Source of the DNA: Bin87 sp965261195
GTDB taxonomy: Bacteria; Chloroflexota; Dehalococcoidia; Lucifugimonadales; UBA3495
Assembly: GCA_965261195.1 (NCBI GenBank)
Contig: OZ253455.1
Location: 3,472,001 to 3,536,000, forward strand
Length of the DNA stretch: 64,000 nt
Direction: 5' to 3'
Part shown: positions 52,152-60,783 of the stretch, piece by piece
Layout of the letters: each line of letters starts with the position of its first letter
Numbering within the stretch: the stretch's first letter is position 1
Notes under the pieces: generated by a model
What the model saw: only the letters and a program-made list of their open reading frames with translations
Database searches by the model: none
Told to the model about the DNA's origin: nothing
Program-made: the position numbers and the translations under genes

Positions 52152-53342
52152 ATGACTGAAGGTTTGTTTGAGGGGTTGAAGGTTTTGGACCTGAGCGAGG
52201 GTATCGCTGGGTCGTTTTGCGCGCGGCTGCTGGCTGACTATGGGGCCGATGTGCTGAAGGTTGAGCCGGTGGGCGGGTCGGCGATGCGGCGGGTGGGGCC
52301 GTTTTATCATGATGAGCCGCATCCGGAGAAAAGCCTGTTTTTTCTGATTCTGAACCTGAACAAGAAGGGAATCACCCTCAATCTGGAAACTGCCGCCGGG
52401 CGGGGGCTTTTCAGGGAGCTGGCGGCGCGGGTTGATCTGGTTGTGGAGAGCTACCAGCCGGGTTATCTGGATGGGCTGGGCCTGGGCTACGAGGCATTGT
52501 CGGCGACCAACCCGGGGCTGGTGATGACATCCATCACGCCGTTTGGTCAGGCCGGGCCTTACCGCGATTATGCGGGCGAGGAGATTGTTTCCTATGCCAT
52601 GGGCATGGTGATGGGCATTAGCGGGGTGCAGGGGCGTCCGCCGCTGAAGCACGGCGGGTTTCAGGCGCAGTATCAGGGCGGGTTGTTCGGCGCGGGAGCC
52701 ACCGCGATGGCGCTGTTCACCCAGGATCGGCAGGGCGTTGGGCAGCACGTGGACGTGTCGGTCACGGAGTGCGTGGCCTCGACGATGATGGCGACGCAGA
52801 CCATTTACCCGTTTCTGGGCGGGTCGCAGATCCGGCGACCGGATGGGCAGATGTGGGAGAACCCGATGCCGTGCAAGGACGGGTGGATTATCGTGCAGGC
52901 CGGCGGCGGCGCGTCCTGGGAAGACATCGCTGATTTCTTCCAGGCTCCCGAACTGCTGGAGCCGCGGTTTGCCGACCGGGCCCAGCGGGTCCGCAACGGC
53001 CCGGCGATGGACGCGGTGGTGCTGGACGCCATCAAGGACAGGGAGAAGTGGGAGCTGTTTCCCAAGGCTGCGGAGAAGCGGATGCTGTTCGGGCTGGTGC
53101 AGACGCCGACGGAACTGGCCGATTGTCCGCAACTGGAGTCGCGCAGTTTCTTTCGAGAGACCGAGCATCCGGTGATTGGGCGGATCAAGGTGCCGGCCGA
53201 GTTGTTCCGGCTGTCGGCAACGCCGTATCAGCTGCGGATGGCGGCGCCGACGCTGGGTCAGCACAACGAAGAGATATTTGTGGATGGGCTGGGTCGTGAC
53301 CGGGCGACCCTGTCGGTGATGCGGCAGTTGAATGTTGTTTAG
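52152..53342 (+). CDS. CaiB/BaiF-family CoA transferase
   Basis: A 396-residue class III CoA transferase from ATG 52152 (an upstream GTG at 52143 is also in frame). These enzymes move CoA between acids via an Asp-bound intermediate. The start LFEGLKVLDLSEGIAGSFCA and RLLADYGADVLKVEPVGGSA are classic; the catalytic Asp lies in the GQHVDVSVTECVAS segment (near residue 200), here as HVDVSVTE. The substrate is unknown. A second paralogue follows after 64 bases, and the two may be a heteromeric pair or act on related acids. Confidence 0.9.
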   Translation: MTEGLFEGLKVLDLSEGIAGSFCARLLADYGADVLKVEPVGGSAMRRVGPFYHDEPHPEKSLFFLILNLNKKGITLNLETAAGRGLFRELAARVDLVVESYQPGYLDGLGLGYEALSATNPGLVMTSITPFGQAGPYRDYAGEEIVSYAMGMVMGISGVQGRPPLKHGGFQAQYQGGLFGAGATAMALFTQDRQGVGQHVDVSVTECVASTMMATQTIYPFLGGSQIRRPDGQMWENPMPCKDGWIIVQAGGGASWEDIADFFQAPELLEPRFADRAQRVRNGPAMDAVVLDAIKDREKWELFPKAAEKRMLFGLVQTPTELADCPQLESRSFFRETEHPVIGRIKVPAELFRLSATPYQLRMAAPTLGQHNEEIFVDGLGRDRATLSVMRQLNVV

Positions 53343-53357
53343 GTGGGTGGTGGTTCC

Positions 53358-53393
53358 GTTTTTGCATTGATGGCCAGGATAGACAGGATTTGA
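53358..53393. repeat. Dispersed GGATGGACAGGAT repeat, copy 8
   Basis: gtttttgcattgatggccag then gatagacaggattt, between the two CoA transferase genes. Confidence 0.65.
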
Positions 53394-53406
53394 TTCAAGT
53401 TGAGGG

Positions 53407-54759
53407 ATGACTGTGCTGCCTTTGGATGGGATTCGGGTTTTGGATTCTACGTATGTATTTGCGTTGCCTTACACGGGCGGGCAGCTGGCCGATCTGGGCG
53501 CAGATGTCATCAAGATTGAGGGGCCGGGCCGGCCTGACATCACGCGCGGCGGCGGGCTTTACGGCACGTTCCCGGACAACGACCCCGGGCTGGACTGGTG
53601 GAACCGGCCATCCACGTACCAGCTGTTGAATCGGGGCAAACGGTCGCTGGTGCTGGATATGTCGGATGAGCAGGGGCGGGATATTTTTCGTGAATTGGTG
53701 ATGGTCAGCGACGTGGTGATGGAGAACTTCACGCCCCGGGTGATGCGTCGTTGGGGTCTGGATTACCCCAATCTGCGCAAACTGCGACCGGACATCATCA
53801 TGGTTTCCAACACCGGGTACGGGCATGGCGACGGGCCCTATTCATCCTATCCGGCGCAGGCTACCACGCAGGAAGGGACGCACGGGCACTGCTGGGTTAC
53901 CGGCTATCCGGGCGACGAACCGTCCAAAGCGGGGCGGTCGTTTGTGGATTTTCTGTCCACGTGGAGCGCGATGTTCGCCATTGGCGCAGCGCTGCGCTAC
54001 CGCAATCGCACCGGGAAGGGCCAGTGGGTGGATATTGGGATGTACCAGGCCGGGGTGATGTTTTTGTCCGAGTACCTGATGGATGCCATCGCTAACGGAC
54101 GTGAGGGGGAGCGAATCGGCAACCGCCACCCGTATCGGGCGCCGCAGGGGGCCTATCCGTCGGCGGGAAACGACCAGTGGATTACGCTGTCGGTGGGATG
54201 CAACGAGGAATGGCTGGAGCTGTGCCGGCTGATGGAGCGGTCTGATCTGGCCGACGATGCCCGGCTGGCGACGCTGGCCGGCCGGCAGCAGCGCCATGAT
54301 GAGATCGACGAGGCAATTGCCGGATGGACCGGGCAGAGCGACAAGTACGACCTGATGCACCGGTTGCAGGCCGTCGGGATCGCATCGGGGCCGGTGTTGA
54401 GCGGCAAAGAGGTGCATTTCGACCCGCATTACCGGAGTCGCAATTTCCTGGAACGGGTGGATTATCCGCCGGAACGCAACATCGGCGCGCGCTTCCTGAT
54501 GGGCCGGCCCTATCGTTTGTCGAAGACGCCGTTGCAGATTCGCGGGCCGGCGCCGACGTTTGGTCAACATAACGAGTTGCTGCTGGAGGGCTTGCTGGCG
54601 AAATCGGCGGAGCAGGTGGCGGGTTGGTCGGAGGCCGGCATCATTACAACGGTGCCGACGACGGGTGAGCCTTCGCCGACGCTGGACCCGGTGGAGCTGG
54701 TGGAACGCGGGCAGCTGGCGGAGTGGGATCCGGATTATCGGGAGCGGCTGGGGATTTAG
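53407..54759 (+). CDS. CaiB/BaiF-family CoA transferase (second copy)
   Basis: A 450-residue class III CoA transferase, longer than its neighbour. It has LPLDGIRVLDSTYVFALPYT, QLADLGADVIKIEGPGRPD, LNRGKRSLVLDMSDEQGRD and GKGQWVDIGMYQAGVMFLSE, where the Asp in WVDIGMYQ is the catalytic position. The C-terminal end has PAPTFGQHNELLLEGLL, typical of the family, plus about 45 extra residues. The substrate cannot be told. Confidence 0.9.
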   Translation: MTVLPLDGIRVLDSTYVFALPYTGGQLADLGADVIKIEGPGRPDITRGGGLYGTFPDNDPGLDWWNRPSTYQLLNRGKRSLVLDMSDEQGRDIFRELVMVSDVVMENFTPRVMRRWGLDYPNLRKLRPDIIMVSNTGYGHGDGPYSSYPAQATTQEGTHGHCWVTGYPGDEPSKAGRSFVDFLSTWSAMFAIGAALRYRNRTGKGQWVDIGMYQAGVMFLSEYLMDAIANGREGERIGNRHPYRAPQGAYPSAGNDQWITLSVGCNEEWLELCRLMERSDLADDARLATLAGRQQRHDEIDEAIAGWTGQSDKYDLMHRLQAVGIASGPVLSGKEVHFDPHYRSRNFLERVDYPPERNIGARFLMGRPYRLSKTPLQIRGPAPTFGQHNELLLEGLLAKSAEQVAGWSEAGIITTVPTTGEPSPTLDPVELVERGQLAEWDPDYRERLGI

Positions 54760-54849
54760 CCGGGTCGCGTCGTTGCGGCCGGCGTTGACGATTGGCCCGG
54801 GGCCGGCTAACCTGAATCTGGTGTCGGCGCCAATGAAGCCGGCGAATTA

Positions 54850-54921
54850 GGGCCCGTAGCTCAGTGGAAGAGCGTCCGACTCATAATCGGCAGGTCACAG
54901 GTTCGAACCCTGTCGGGCCCA
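54850..54921 (+). tRNA. tRNA-Met (anticodon CAT)
   Basis: The 72-base sequence folds as a cloverleaf. Acceptor stem GGGCCCG pairs with CGGGCCC; the D arm is GCTC-AGTGGAA-GAGC; the anticodon loop CTCATAA gives CAT; the T arm is CAGGTTCGAACCCTG-like with GTTCGAA. The discriminator base is A and CCA is not encoded. The first base pair of the anticodon stem (T-C) is mismatched. CAT may mean elongator Met or Ile2 (with lysidine); the sequence alone does not decide. Confidence 0.9.
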
Positions 54922-55047
54922 CTTACTTGCGTTCACAACCGGACCCGCTTGTGTTTCGCCTCTGCCGAAGCAAGCATCGTGCATGGATGTGCATAACGCC
55001 GGCTCGCGGGGCTATCCCATCAGCAATAGACGCAGTAATACAGCGCC

Positions 55048-55863
55048 ATGAGACGACTGGTACATTTTTCCGGGTGGCTGGTTGACTCACCCTGGTTCGA
55101 ATACTTTATTATCGCCGTTATCATCGCCAACGGCATCCTGCTTGGGCTGGAGACTTCTCCTGCGCTGAACCGGCTTTACGGAACCTGGATGCACTGGGGA
55201 AATCAGGTTGCCTTGGGCATATTCATCGCCGAAGCCGGGCTCAAAATGCTGGCCCGGTGGCCCAGTTTCCTGCGTTACTTCCAGGACGGCTGGAATATCT
55301 TTGACTTCCTGGTCATCGTTTTTGCGCTGATCCCGGCCACCGGCCAGTTCGCCATGATTGCCCGCCTGGCCCGGCTGCTGCGGGTGGTGCGGCTCATATC
55401 GGCCATCAAAGACTTGCGGCTGATTGTCGCGGCGCTGGTGCGCTCCATCCCCAGCGTAGGCCACGTCATCATGCTGATGAGCATTGTGGTTTACATCTAC
55501 GCCGTCATGGGCTACCACCTCTTTCACGAACACGACCCGGACAACTGGCGAAGTCTGGGCATATCCGTGCTGACCCTTTTCAACATCATAACCCTGGAAG
55601 GCTGGACGGACATAATGTACACCGCCATGCAGCAGCACCCGCTGGCCTGGATCTATTTCGTCAGCTTCGTGATCGTAGGGACCTTCGTAGTAATCAACTT
55701 GTTCATCGCCATAATCATCAACAACCTGGACGAAGCCAAACTTGAGCGGGCGCGGGATTTGCAAGCCCCCGTATCCCGAACGGAGTTGCTGCAGGAAATC
55801 CGAGCCACCCAAGCCGCCCTCCAAAGACTGGAAAAACGGCTGGACGATGAGGACGGGGGATGA
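55048..55863 (+). CDS. Bacterial voltage-gated cation channel (NaChBac-like)
   Basis: A 271-residue six-segment channel. S4 has the voltage-sensor pattern RLARLLRVVRLISAIKDLR, with Arg at every third position. The pore has the filter TLEGWTDIMY, where sodium channels of the NaChBac group have TLESW. S6 is FVIVGTFVVINLFIAIIINN, and the C-terminal helix SRTELLQEIRATQAALQRLE is the usual coiled coil for tetramerisation. The Gly after Glu is also, as I recall, found in a non-selective Bacillus channel, so ion choice is uncertain. It lies just after the tRNA gene. Confidence 0.9.
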   Translation: MRRLVHFSGWLVDSPWFEYFIIAVIIANGILLGLETSPALNRLYGTWMHWGNQVALGIFIAEAGLKMLARWPSFLRYFQDGWNIFDFLVIVFALIPATGQFAMIARLARLLRVVRLISAIKDLRLIVAALVRSIPSVGHVIMLMSIVVYIYAVMGYHLFHEHDPDNWRSLGISVLTLFNIITLEGWTDIMYTAMQQHPLAWIYFVSFVIVGTFVVINLFIAIIINNLDEAKLERARDLQAPVSRTELLQEIRATQAALQRLEKRLDDEDGG

Positions 55864-55941
55864 GGTAGCGTTGCAATTTAGGTGGTTCAATACAAGGGAT
55901 GGATACCGTAGGTGAACGACCGGAGAGACCGTTGCACGACC

Positions 55942-55964
55942 GGGGCAACCACAAGGGTTGCCCC
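55942..55964. repeat. GGGGCAACC hairpin repeat
   Basis: ggggcaaccacaagggttgc ends ccc, a hairpin with 9-base stem and acaa loop between the channel and DEAD-box genes. The same short palindrome is common in genomes of this type, as I recall; only one copy is seen here. Confidence 0.5.
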
Positions 55965-56161
55965 TACATCCTGGCCATCTGAAACGGAATGCTACCGGGG
56001 GACGAGGGGATGGGGTGCGTGACTGGCGGGGCTGTTACAATAGACGTGCGCTTGAATGGCGCACCGACGTTTTCACAGCGGCGGGCCGGTATTTACCGCA
56101 CTTTGGTATCCCGCGCTGAATCCCGTTTGTTACCTCTCTCTACCAAGGAGTCTGTCTGTAT

Positions 56162-57670
56162 ATGCCTTTCCAACCCCGCTCGAACCGTTCATATCAACCA
56201 AACCGCAAACTACCCAACAGCCCACAAATCAATCGGCCGCAGCGCCACCAGGCGATCTGCGCCGACTGCAACGCGTCGACAACCGTGCCGTTCCTCCCGA
56301 GCGAAGACCGGCCAGTGTATTGCCCACCCTGCCTGTACCTGCGTCGGAACAGCGTTGCGTCTGCGCCAATCGCGGCGTCGGGCGAATCGTCTGATGCCAA
56401 TGGGAACTCGGGCAACGGGAGCACGGCGAACGGCAGCATGGCGAATGGCGTCAGGGCCGGCGTCGTAGCCGCCGATTCCGTGTTTCCCCGGATGGTGCTG
56501 AACCGGGCCACGAGAACCGCGATTGCCGCCATGGACATAGCGGAGCCCACGCCGATTCAGGAGAAGTCGATACCGTATCTGCTGGAAGGACGGGACCTGA
56601 TTGGACAGGCGCGCACCGGGTCTGGCAAGACGCTGGCCTTTGCGGTGCCGCTGGTGGAGCAGTGCGACTCGGCGATGCGGCAGGTGCAGGCGCTGGTGCT
56701 GGTGCCAACCCGCGAACTGGCGATCCAGGTGGGCGGCGTTACGGAGGCGTTGGCTCGATCTCAAGGGCTGCACGTCACGTTGCTGTACGGCGGTCGGTCA
56801 GTGGGACAGGATTACAAGGCATTGAAGCGGGGGGCGCAGATCATCATCGGCACGCCCGGCCGCACGCTGGATCATGTTCGGCAGGGGAGTCTCAATCTGA
56901 AATCGGTGCGATTCCTGGTGCTGGACGAGGCTGACGAGATGCTGGATCGCGGGTTCGCCCGCGACGTCGACGCCATCCTGAGTCAGACGCCGTCGGAACG
57001 GCAGACGGCGCTGTTGTCCGCAACTATGCCCGATTGGGTGACCAAGACCGCCCGGAAGCACCTGCACAATCCGGTCAGGGTGGAAGTTGACGCCGAAATG
57101 CAGGAGCTGCCGTCGGTGGAGCACCTGGTTTACACCATCCAGAAAACCGACAAGATGGATGCGCTGCGAACGCTGCTGGACCGGCGGGACGGCGCGCCGA
57201 TTCTGGTGTTTGGCAAGACCAAGCATGGCGTCAAGCGGCTGGCGGGACAGCTGGATGCGCTGGGCTACCCGGTGGGCGCGCTGCAGGGGAACCTGAGCCA
57301 GCCGGCGCGCGAGCGGGTGATGAAGGATTTCCGTTCCGGCGTCGCTCCGATTCTGGTGGCAACCAACGTGGCCGCCCGAGGTTTGGACGTTGAGGGTATC
57401 GGCCAGGTTATCAATTTCGACCTGCCGGACTCGGAGCAACTGTTCACGCACCGAGTGGGTCGCACGGGCCGGATGGGTCGGGCTGGCGAGGCGATTACGT
57501 TCATCACGCCGGACGAAGACCGGAAGTGGCGGGAGATTGAGCGGGGCCTGGGTCGCCAGTTTACGCGCAGGTCGTGGACGCGCGAACGCCGGACTGAAGA
57601 GCGTCGGGAAAAGGCGGAAGCGGACTACGGTGTCGAACGCGGCGATGTGCGGGTTCGGCCTCGGCAGTAG
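56162..57670 (+). CDS. DEAD-box RNA helicase with N-terminal zinc-ribbon-like segment
   Basis: A 502-residue ATP-dependent RNA helicase. Residues about 33-62 are a possible zinc ribbon (ICADCNAST ... YCPPCLYLR). Then come the DEAD-box motifs: Q-motif MDIAEPTPIQEKSIPYLLEG, I ARTGSGKTLAF, Ia PTRELAIQ, II LVLDEADEMLDRGF, III ALLSATMPDW, V ATNVAARGLDVEG and VI HRVGRTGRMGRAG. The C-terminal tail is rich in Arg and Glu (TRRSWTRERRTEERREKAE), suiting RNA contact. The spacer between zinc ribbon and helicase is Gly/Asn/Ser-rich. It may act in cold-adapted RNA handling or ribosome assembly. Confidence 0.93.
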   Translation: MPFQPRSNRSYQPNRKLPNSPQINRPQRHQAICADCNASTTVPFLPSEDRPVYCPPCLYLRRNSVASAPIAASGESSDANGNSGNGSTANGSMANGVRAGVVAADSVFPRMVLNRATRTAIAAMDIAEPTPIQEKSIPYLLEGRDLIGQARTGSGKTLAFAVPLVEQCDSAMRQVQALVLVPTRELAIQVGGVTEALARSQGLHVTLLYGGRSVGQDYKALKRGAQIIIGTPGRTLDHVRQGSLNLKSVRFLVLDEADEMLDRGFARDVDAILSQTPSERQTALLSATMPDWVTKTARKHLHNPVRVEVDAEMQELPSVEHLVYTIQKTDKMDALRTLLDRRDGAPILVFGKTKHGVKRLAGQLDALGYPVGALQGNLSQPARERVMKDFRSGVAPILVATNVAARGLDVEGIGQVINFDLPDSEQLFTHRVGRTGRMGRAGEAITFITPDEDRKWREIERGLGRQFTRRSWTRERRTEERREKAEADYGVERGDVRVRPRQ

Positions 57671-57705
57671 GGCTGATACTGCGCCGGCGCCGGTGTGAGT
57701 CCGGG

Positions 57706-57738
57706 TTTTGCATGGATGGACAGGATGTTCAGGATTGG
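57706..57738. repeat. Dispersed GGATGGACAGGAT repeat, copy 9
   Basis: ttttgcatggatggacagga then tgttcaggattggg, after the DEAD-box gene. Confidence 0.65.
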
Positions 57739-57828
57739 GACGGGGCTGCCGGTGGGGTTTGGGTTGTGCTCGGTTAGACCAAACGCAGGATTTTAGAGGA
57801 GCGGCAGGTTGATTTGAGGGAGGTTCTG

Positions 57829-58587
57829 ATGGCGAGGCTGGATGGGAAGGTTGCTATCATCAGCGGCGGCGCTCGTGGGATGGGAGAGTGCGAGGCTCGG
57901 CTGTTTGCTGCGGAAGGGGCCTCGGTTCTGATTGGCGACTTGCTGGATGATACCGGCGAGGCGGTGGCGGCCAGTATCGTAGCGGCCGGCGGGCGGTGCG
58001 TTTACCGGCAGCTGGATGTTACGTCGGAGGAGGATTGGTCGGAGGTCGTGGTGGCGGCAGTGGAGACGTTCGGAAGGCTGGATATTTTGGTGAACAACGC
58101 GGGGATCGGCAGCAGTTCGCATCGCATCGAAGATGAACCGGAAGAGGCATGGGACCGAACGATGGATGTGAACGCCAAGGGGGTGTTCCTGGGCACGCGG
58201 GCAGCCATACCGGCGATGCTGGACGTGGGCGGCGGGTCGATTATCAACATCTCGTCGCAGCTGGGGATCGTGGCAGTGCCGTATAACGGGTCGGCCTACC
58301 AGAGTTCCAAAGGCGCGGTGCGTCTGTTCACCAAGTCAGCGGCAATCCAATACGCTGGCGACGGGATTCGCGTGAACTCGGTGCATCCGGGGCCGGTGGT
58401 TACCGAGATGACGCGGGCGAGTCGAGCCGACGCGGAGCGGCACGAGATGATGCTGGCCCGGGTTCCGATGGGCCGGTACGGGGAGCCGGAAGAGGTTGCC
58501 TACGCCGTTTTGTACCTCGCTTCCGATGAGTCGTCGTTTGTTACCGGCAGCGAGGTTGTGGTGGACGGAGGCTGGACGGCGCAGTAA
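57829..58587 (+). CDS. Short-chain dehydrogenase/reductase
   Basis: A 252-residue classical SDR from ATG 57829 (GGGAGG five bases upstream). The NAD(P) motif is VAIISGGARGMGECEARLF; the NNAG motif is DILVNNAGIG; catalytic Ser-Tyr-Lys are in IINISSQLG and SAYQSSKGAV; the C-terminus ends SEVVVDGGWTAQ. It resembles 3-oxoacyl/cyclohexanol-type dehydrogenases, but the substrate is open. Its stop codon TAA at 58585 is the target duplication of the IS element that follows. Confidence 0.9.
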   Translation: MARLDGKVAIISGGARGMGECEARLFAAEGASVLIGDLLDDTGEAVAASIVAAGGRCVYRQLDVTSEEDWSEVVVAAVETFGRLDILVNNAGIGSSSHRIEDEPEEAWDRTMDVNAKGVFLGTRAAIPAMLDVGGGSIINISSQLGIVAVPYNGSAYQSSKGAVRLFTKSAAIQYAGDGIRVNSVHPGPVVTEMTRASRADAERHEMMLARVPMGRYGEPEEVAYAVLYLASDESSFVTGSEVVVDGGWTAQ

Positions 58588-59449
58588 GAACCTGTCTACG
58601 ATCTCTGAAATAGGTTAAGCTGAGACTATTATCAGGGGAGGGGTAATCATGTCTCATTCCTATCCCAGCGACATCAGCCGGGAGCAATTCGTCCGGATTC
58701 TGCCCGTGTTGGAGTCGGCCCGCCGTCGGACCAAGCCTCGCACCGTGGACTTGTATGACGTTTTCTGCGGCGTGCTGTACCTCTTGAAAAGCGGGTGCCA
58801 GTGGCGAATGCTGCCCGCGGACTTCCCCGATTGGCGCACCTGCTACCAGTATTTCCGGCAATGGAGCGAGCGGCCTGGCCCGGGTCAGGATTCCATTCTG
58901 GAGCAAGTCCTAAAAAAAATCGGTTGGCGCGGCCCGGCAAAGCAATGGTCGGAAAGAGCAGACCAGCTTCTGTATCGTGGACTCCCAGAGCGTCAAGAAC
59001 ACGGACACCGCTGGGCACAAGGGCTATGACGCAGGCAAGAAGGTGTCGGGAATCAAGCGTCATATCGCGGTGGACACGCAAGGATTGCCCCATGCGATAC
59101 ACGTGACTACCGCCGACGTTACCGACCGGGCCGGGGCTTTGGCGATGTTTGACCGGCGCCGAGACGGCCTCAGTCAAGTGCAGAACGTGCTGGTGGACGG
59201 GGGTTACACCGGAAAGCCCTTTGCCACTGCGGTGCAAGGCCTGTTGGGAGCCGCGGTGGAAGTGGTGAAACGCAACGAACTGCACACCTTCGTGGTGCTG
59301 CCGAAGCGATGGGTGGTGGAGCGGTCTTTCGCCTGGCTGGAAAAGTGCCGCCGACTCTGGAAGAACTGCGAAAGAAAGCTCAATACTAGCCTGCAAATGG
59401 TGGTGCTTGCCTTCACGGTGCTAATCCTAAAAAGATTGTAAACAGGCTC
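58588..59449 (+). mobile_element. IS5-family insertion sequence A, copy 2 (862 bp)
   Basis: Same length and ends as the copy at 41635-42496, in the opposite orientation (GAACCTGTCTACGATC ... GATTGTAAACAGGCTC). TAA is duplicated at 58585-58587 and 59450-59452; the left TAA is the SDR stop codon, so the gene was not damaged. Confidence 0.92.
58649..59441 (+). CDS. IS5-family transposase, two frames joined by frameshift (copy of element A)
   Basis: orfA 58649-59029 and orfB 58977-59441, as in copy 1, with the eight-A slippage run near 58911. DDE residues are in VDSQSVKNTD, VLVDGGYTGKPFA and RWVVERSFAWLEK. orfB differs from copy 1 at only a few residues (VTTADVTDRAG against VTTANVTDRAG), so both insertions are recent. 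Confidence 0.88.
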
Positions 59450-59479
59450 TAAGGAATAAGGAATGCGGTTGGGCGGTGG

Positions 59480-60295
59480 TTACAGTTTTTTGAATCGCTC
59501 CAGCTGCAAAGCCAGTTGGTCAGTGGTGGCAGCCCGGGGTTCCAACACCAGCCAGGTGAGTCCCGCGTCGGCATAGTCGCAGATGTCGGCGGCGATTTGT
59601 CCCGGGGCACCGCGTAGGGGTGTGCGGCCAGAGCCGGTGAAGGGTGAATCGGTGATGTCCAGGCCGGCGCGCAGGGACAGGTCGAAGCCCGGCATGGTCA
59701 GGCCGGCGTCGGCGCGGAGGGCGGCGATGCGTTGGGCGACGCGGGCAACGTCGGCCGGGGTTTGGCGGACGCCGTGCCAGCCGTCGCCGAGCCGGGCGGC
59801 CCGGCGCAACGCCGGGGCGGAGGTGCCACCCGTCCAGATTGGCGGATGGGGCTGACTGGCCGGGCGAGGCGCCATCGCGAGGCCGGAGACCGTGTAATGC
59901 TGGCCGGAAAAGGATGGGGCGGTTTCAGTCCAGAAGGCGCGCAGCAGGCGAATGTGCTCGTCGGTGACCGGGCCGCGGGCGTCGAAGTGGGCGTCGAGGC
60001 CGATGAACTCTTCCTGCATCCAGCCCACGCCGGCGCCAACGATGAGGCGTCCGTTGGAGATTACATCGAGGGTGCCCAGCATTTTGGCGTTGAGCACGGG
60101 ATGGCGGTAGGGCAGGACGAGCACGCTGAACCCCAGTTTGATGCGTCCGGTTACGGCGGCGAGATAGGCCAGGGTGGTAACGGGTTCCAGGATGTTATCG
60201 TCAGCAGCCAGCGGGAAGCGGCCATCGGTTCGGTAGGGATAGTCCGAGTGGAGTTCGGTGGGGATTGCGATATGGTCGCTGAGGAAGATGCCATG
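59480..60295 (-). pseudogene. Luciferase-like (F420-dependent type) oxidoreductase, 5'-truncated
   Basis: The frame is open from 60295 to 59480 and encodes most of a luciferase-like monooxygenase: GIFLSDHIAIPTELHSDYPY, VTTLAYLAAVTGRIKLGFSV, NAKMLGTLDVISNGRLIVGA and VGWMQEEF. A TAG stop lies just before this, and there is no ATG before GTG at 60124 (MLVLPYRH). The first 25-30 residues expected in the family (a strand followed by the early helix) are missing; in their place is a GAGATTGCCAC repeat. It looks like a gene cut at its 5' end. A shorter product from GTG 60124 (214 residues) is possible but would lack the N-terminal beta strand. Confidence 0.75.
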
Positions 60296-60319
60296 CTACG
60301 GCGACCATTGCTACGGCGA

Positions 60320-60366
60320 CGAGATTGCCACGCTGCGCTCGCAATGACAAAGTGGGTACGCACGAG
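60320..60366 (+). repeat. Dispersed GAGATTGCCAC repeat
   Basis: gagattgccacgctgcgctc continues gcaatgacaaagtgggtacg, near-identical to the copy at 25822. It lies at the broken 5' end of the luciferase-like gene and next to the MITE. Confidence 0.7.
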
Positions 60367-60372
60367 GGGTTG

Positions 60373-60484
60373 TAACTGTTCACGTTTGAGGGGACGGAAT
60401 AGGTTTGCAGAGGAAATTCGTGCTTGGCTGCCCCTCCGCAAGAGGCCGGATAGCCTGTAGGGTCCCCTCAAGTCTGAACAGTTA
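60373..60484 (+). mobile_element. Miniature inverted-repeat element (MITE), copy 3
   Basis: The 112-base element starts TAACTGTTCACGTTTGAGGG and ends GTCTGAACAGTTA. It is flanked by a perfect 10-base duplication, cgaggggttg, at 60363-60372 and 60485-60494. It is nearly identical to copy 1, so this insertion is the youngest of the three. Confidence 0.9.
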
Positions 60485-60783
60485 CGAGGGGTTGGTTTGG
60501 TTGACACTCCGGGGAACCCGATGCTAGCATATTTCACCGCTTGGCCGGTTATTCTGCATGGGCAAAACGTGGATACCGGGCGTACAATGTTATTCGGAAA
60601 TTCAGTGCGCTTGCTTCGACAATTGTCTCGTCTGGGGGCGACCGGCTCCACGCTCAGGTTGCTGGCGGAGCGCTGCCGCAACAACGATATGGCGCTGGAT
60701 GGATATTCCTAAAAACTGATGTTGCGAGCAATGTGCGCCGCCCGGCTGACCGGGACGGAGCAGCAAATCCAAGGAGGACGCTA

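Larger units (their letters stand above)
60296..60783. other. Intergenic region with repeat and MITE before gltA
   Basis: The 488 bases hold a GAGATTGCCAC repeat (60320-60366), the MITE (60373-60484) and then about 300 bases with no supported gene. The gltA promoter should be in this last part; no strong consensus is seen. Confidence 0.5.
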
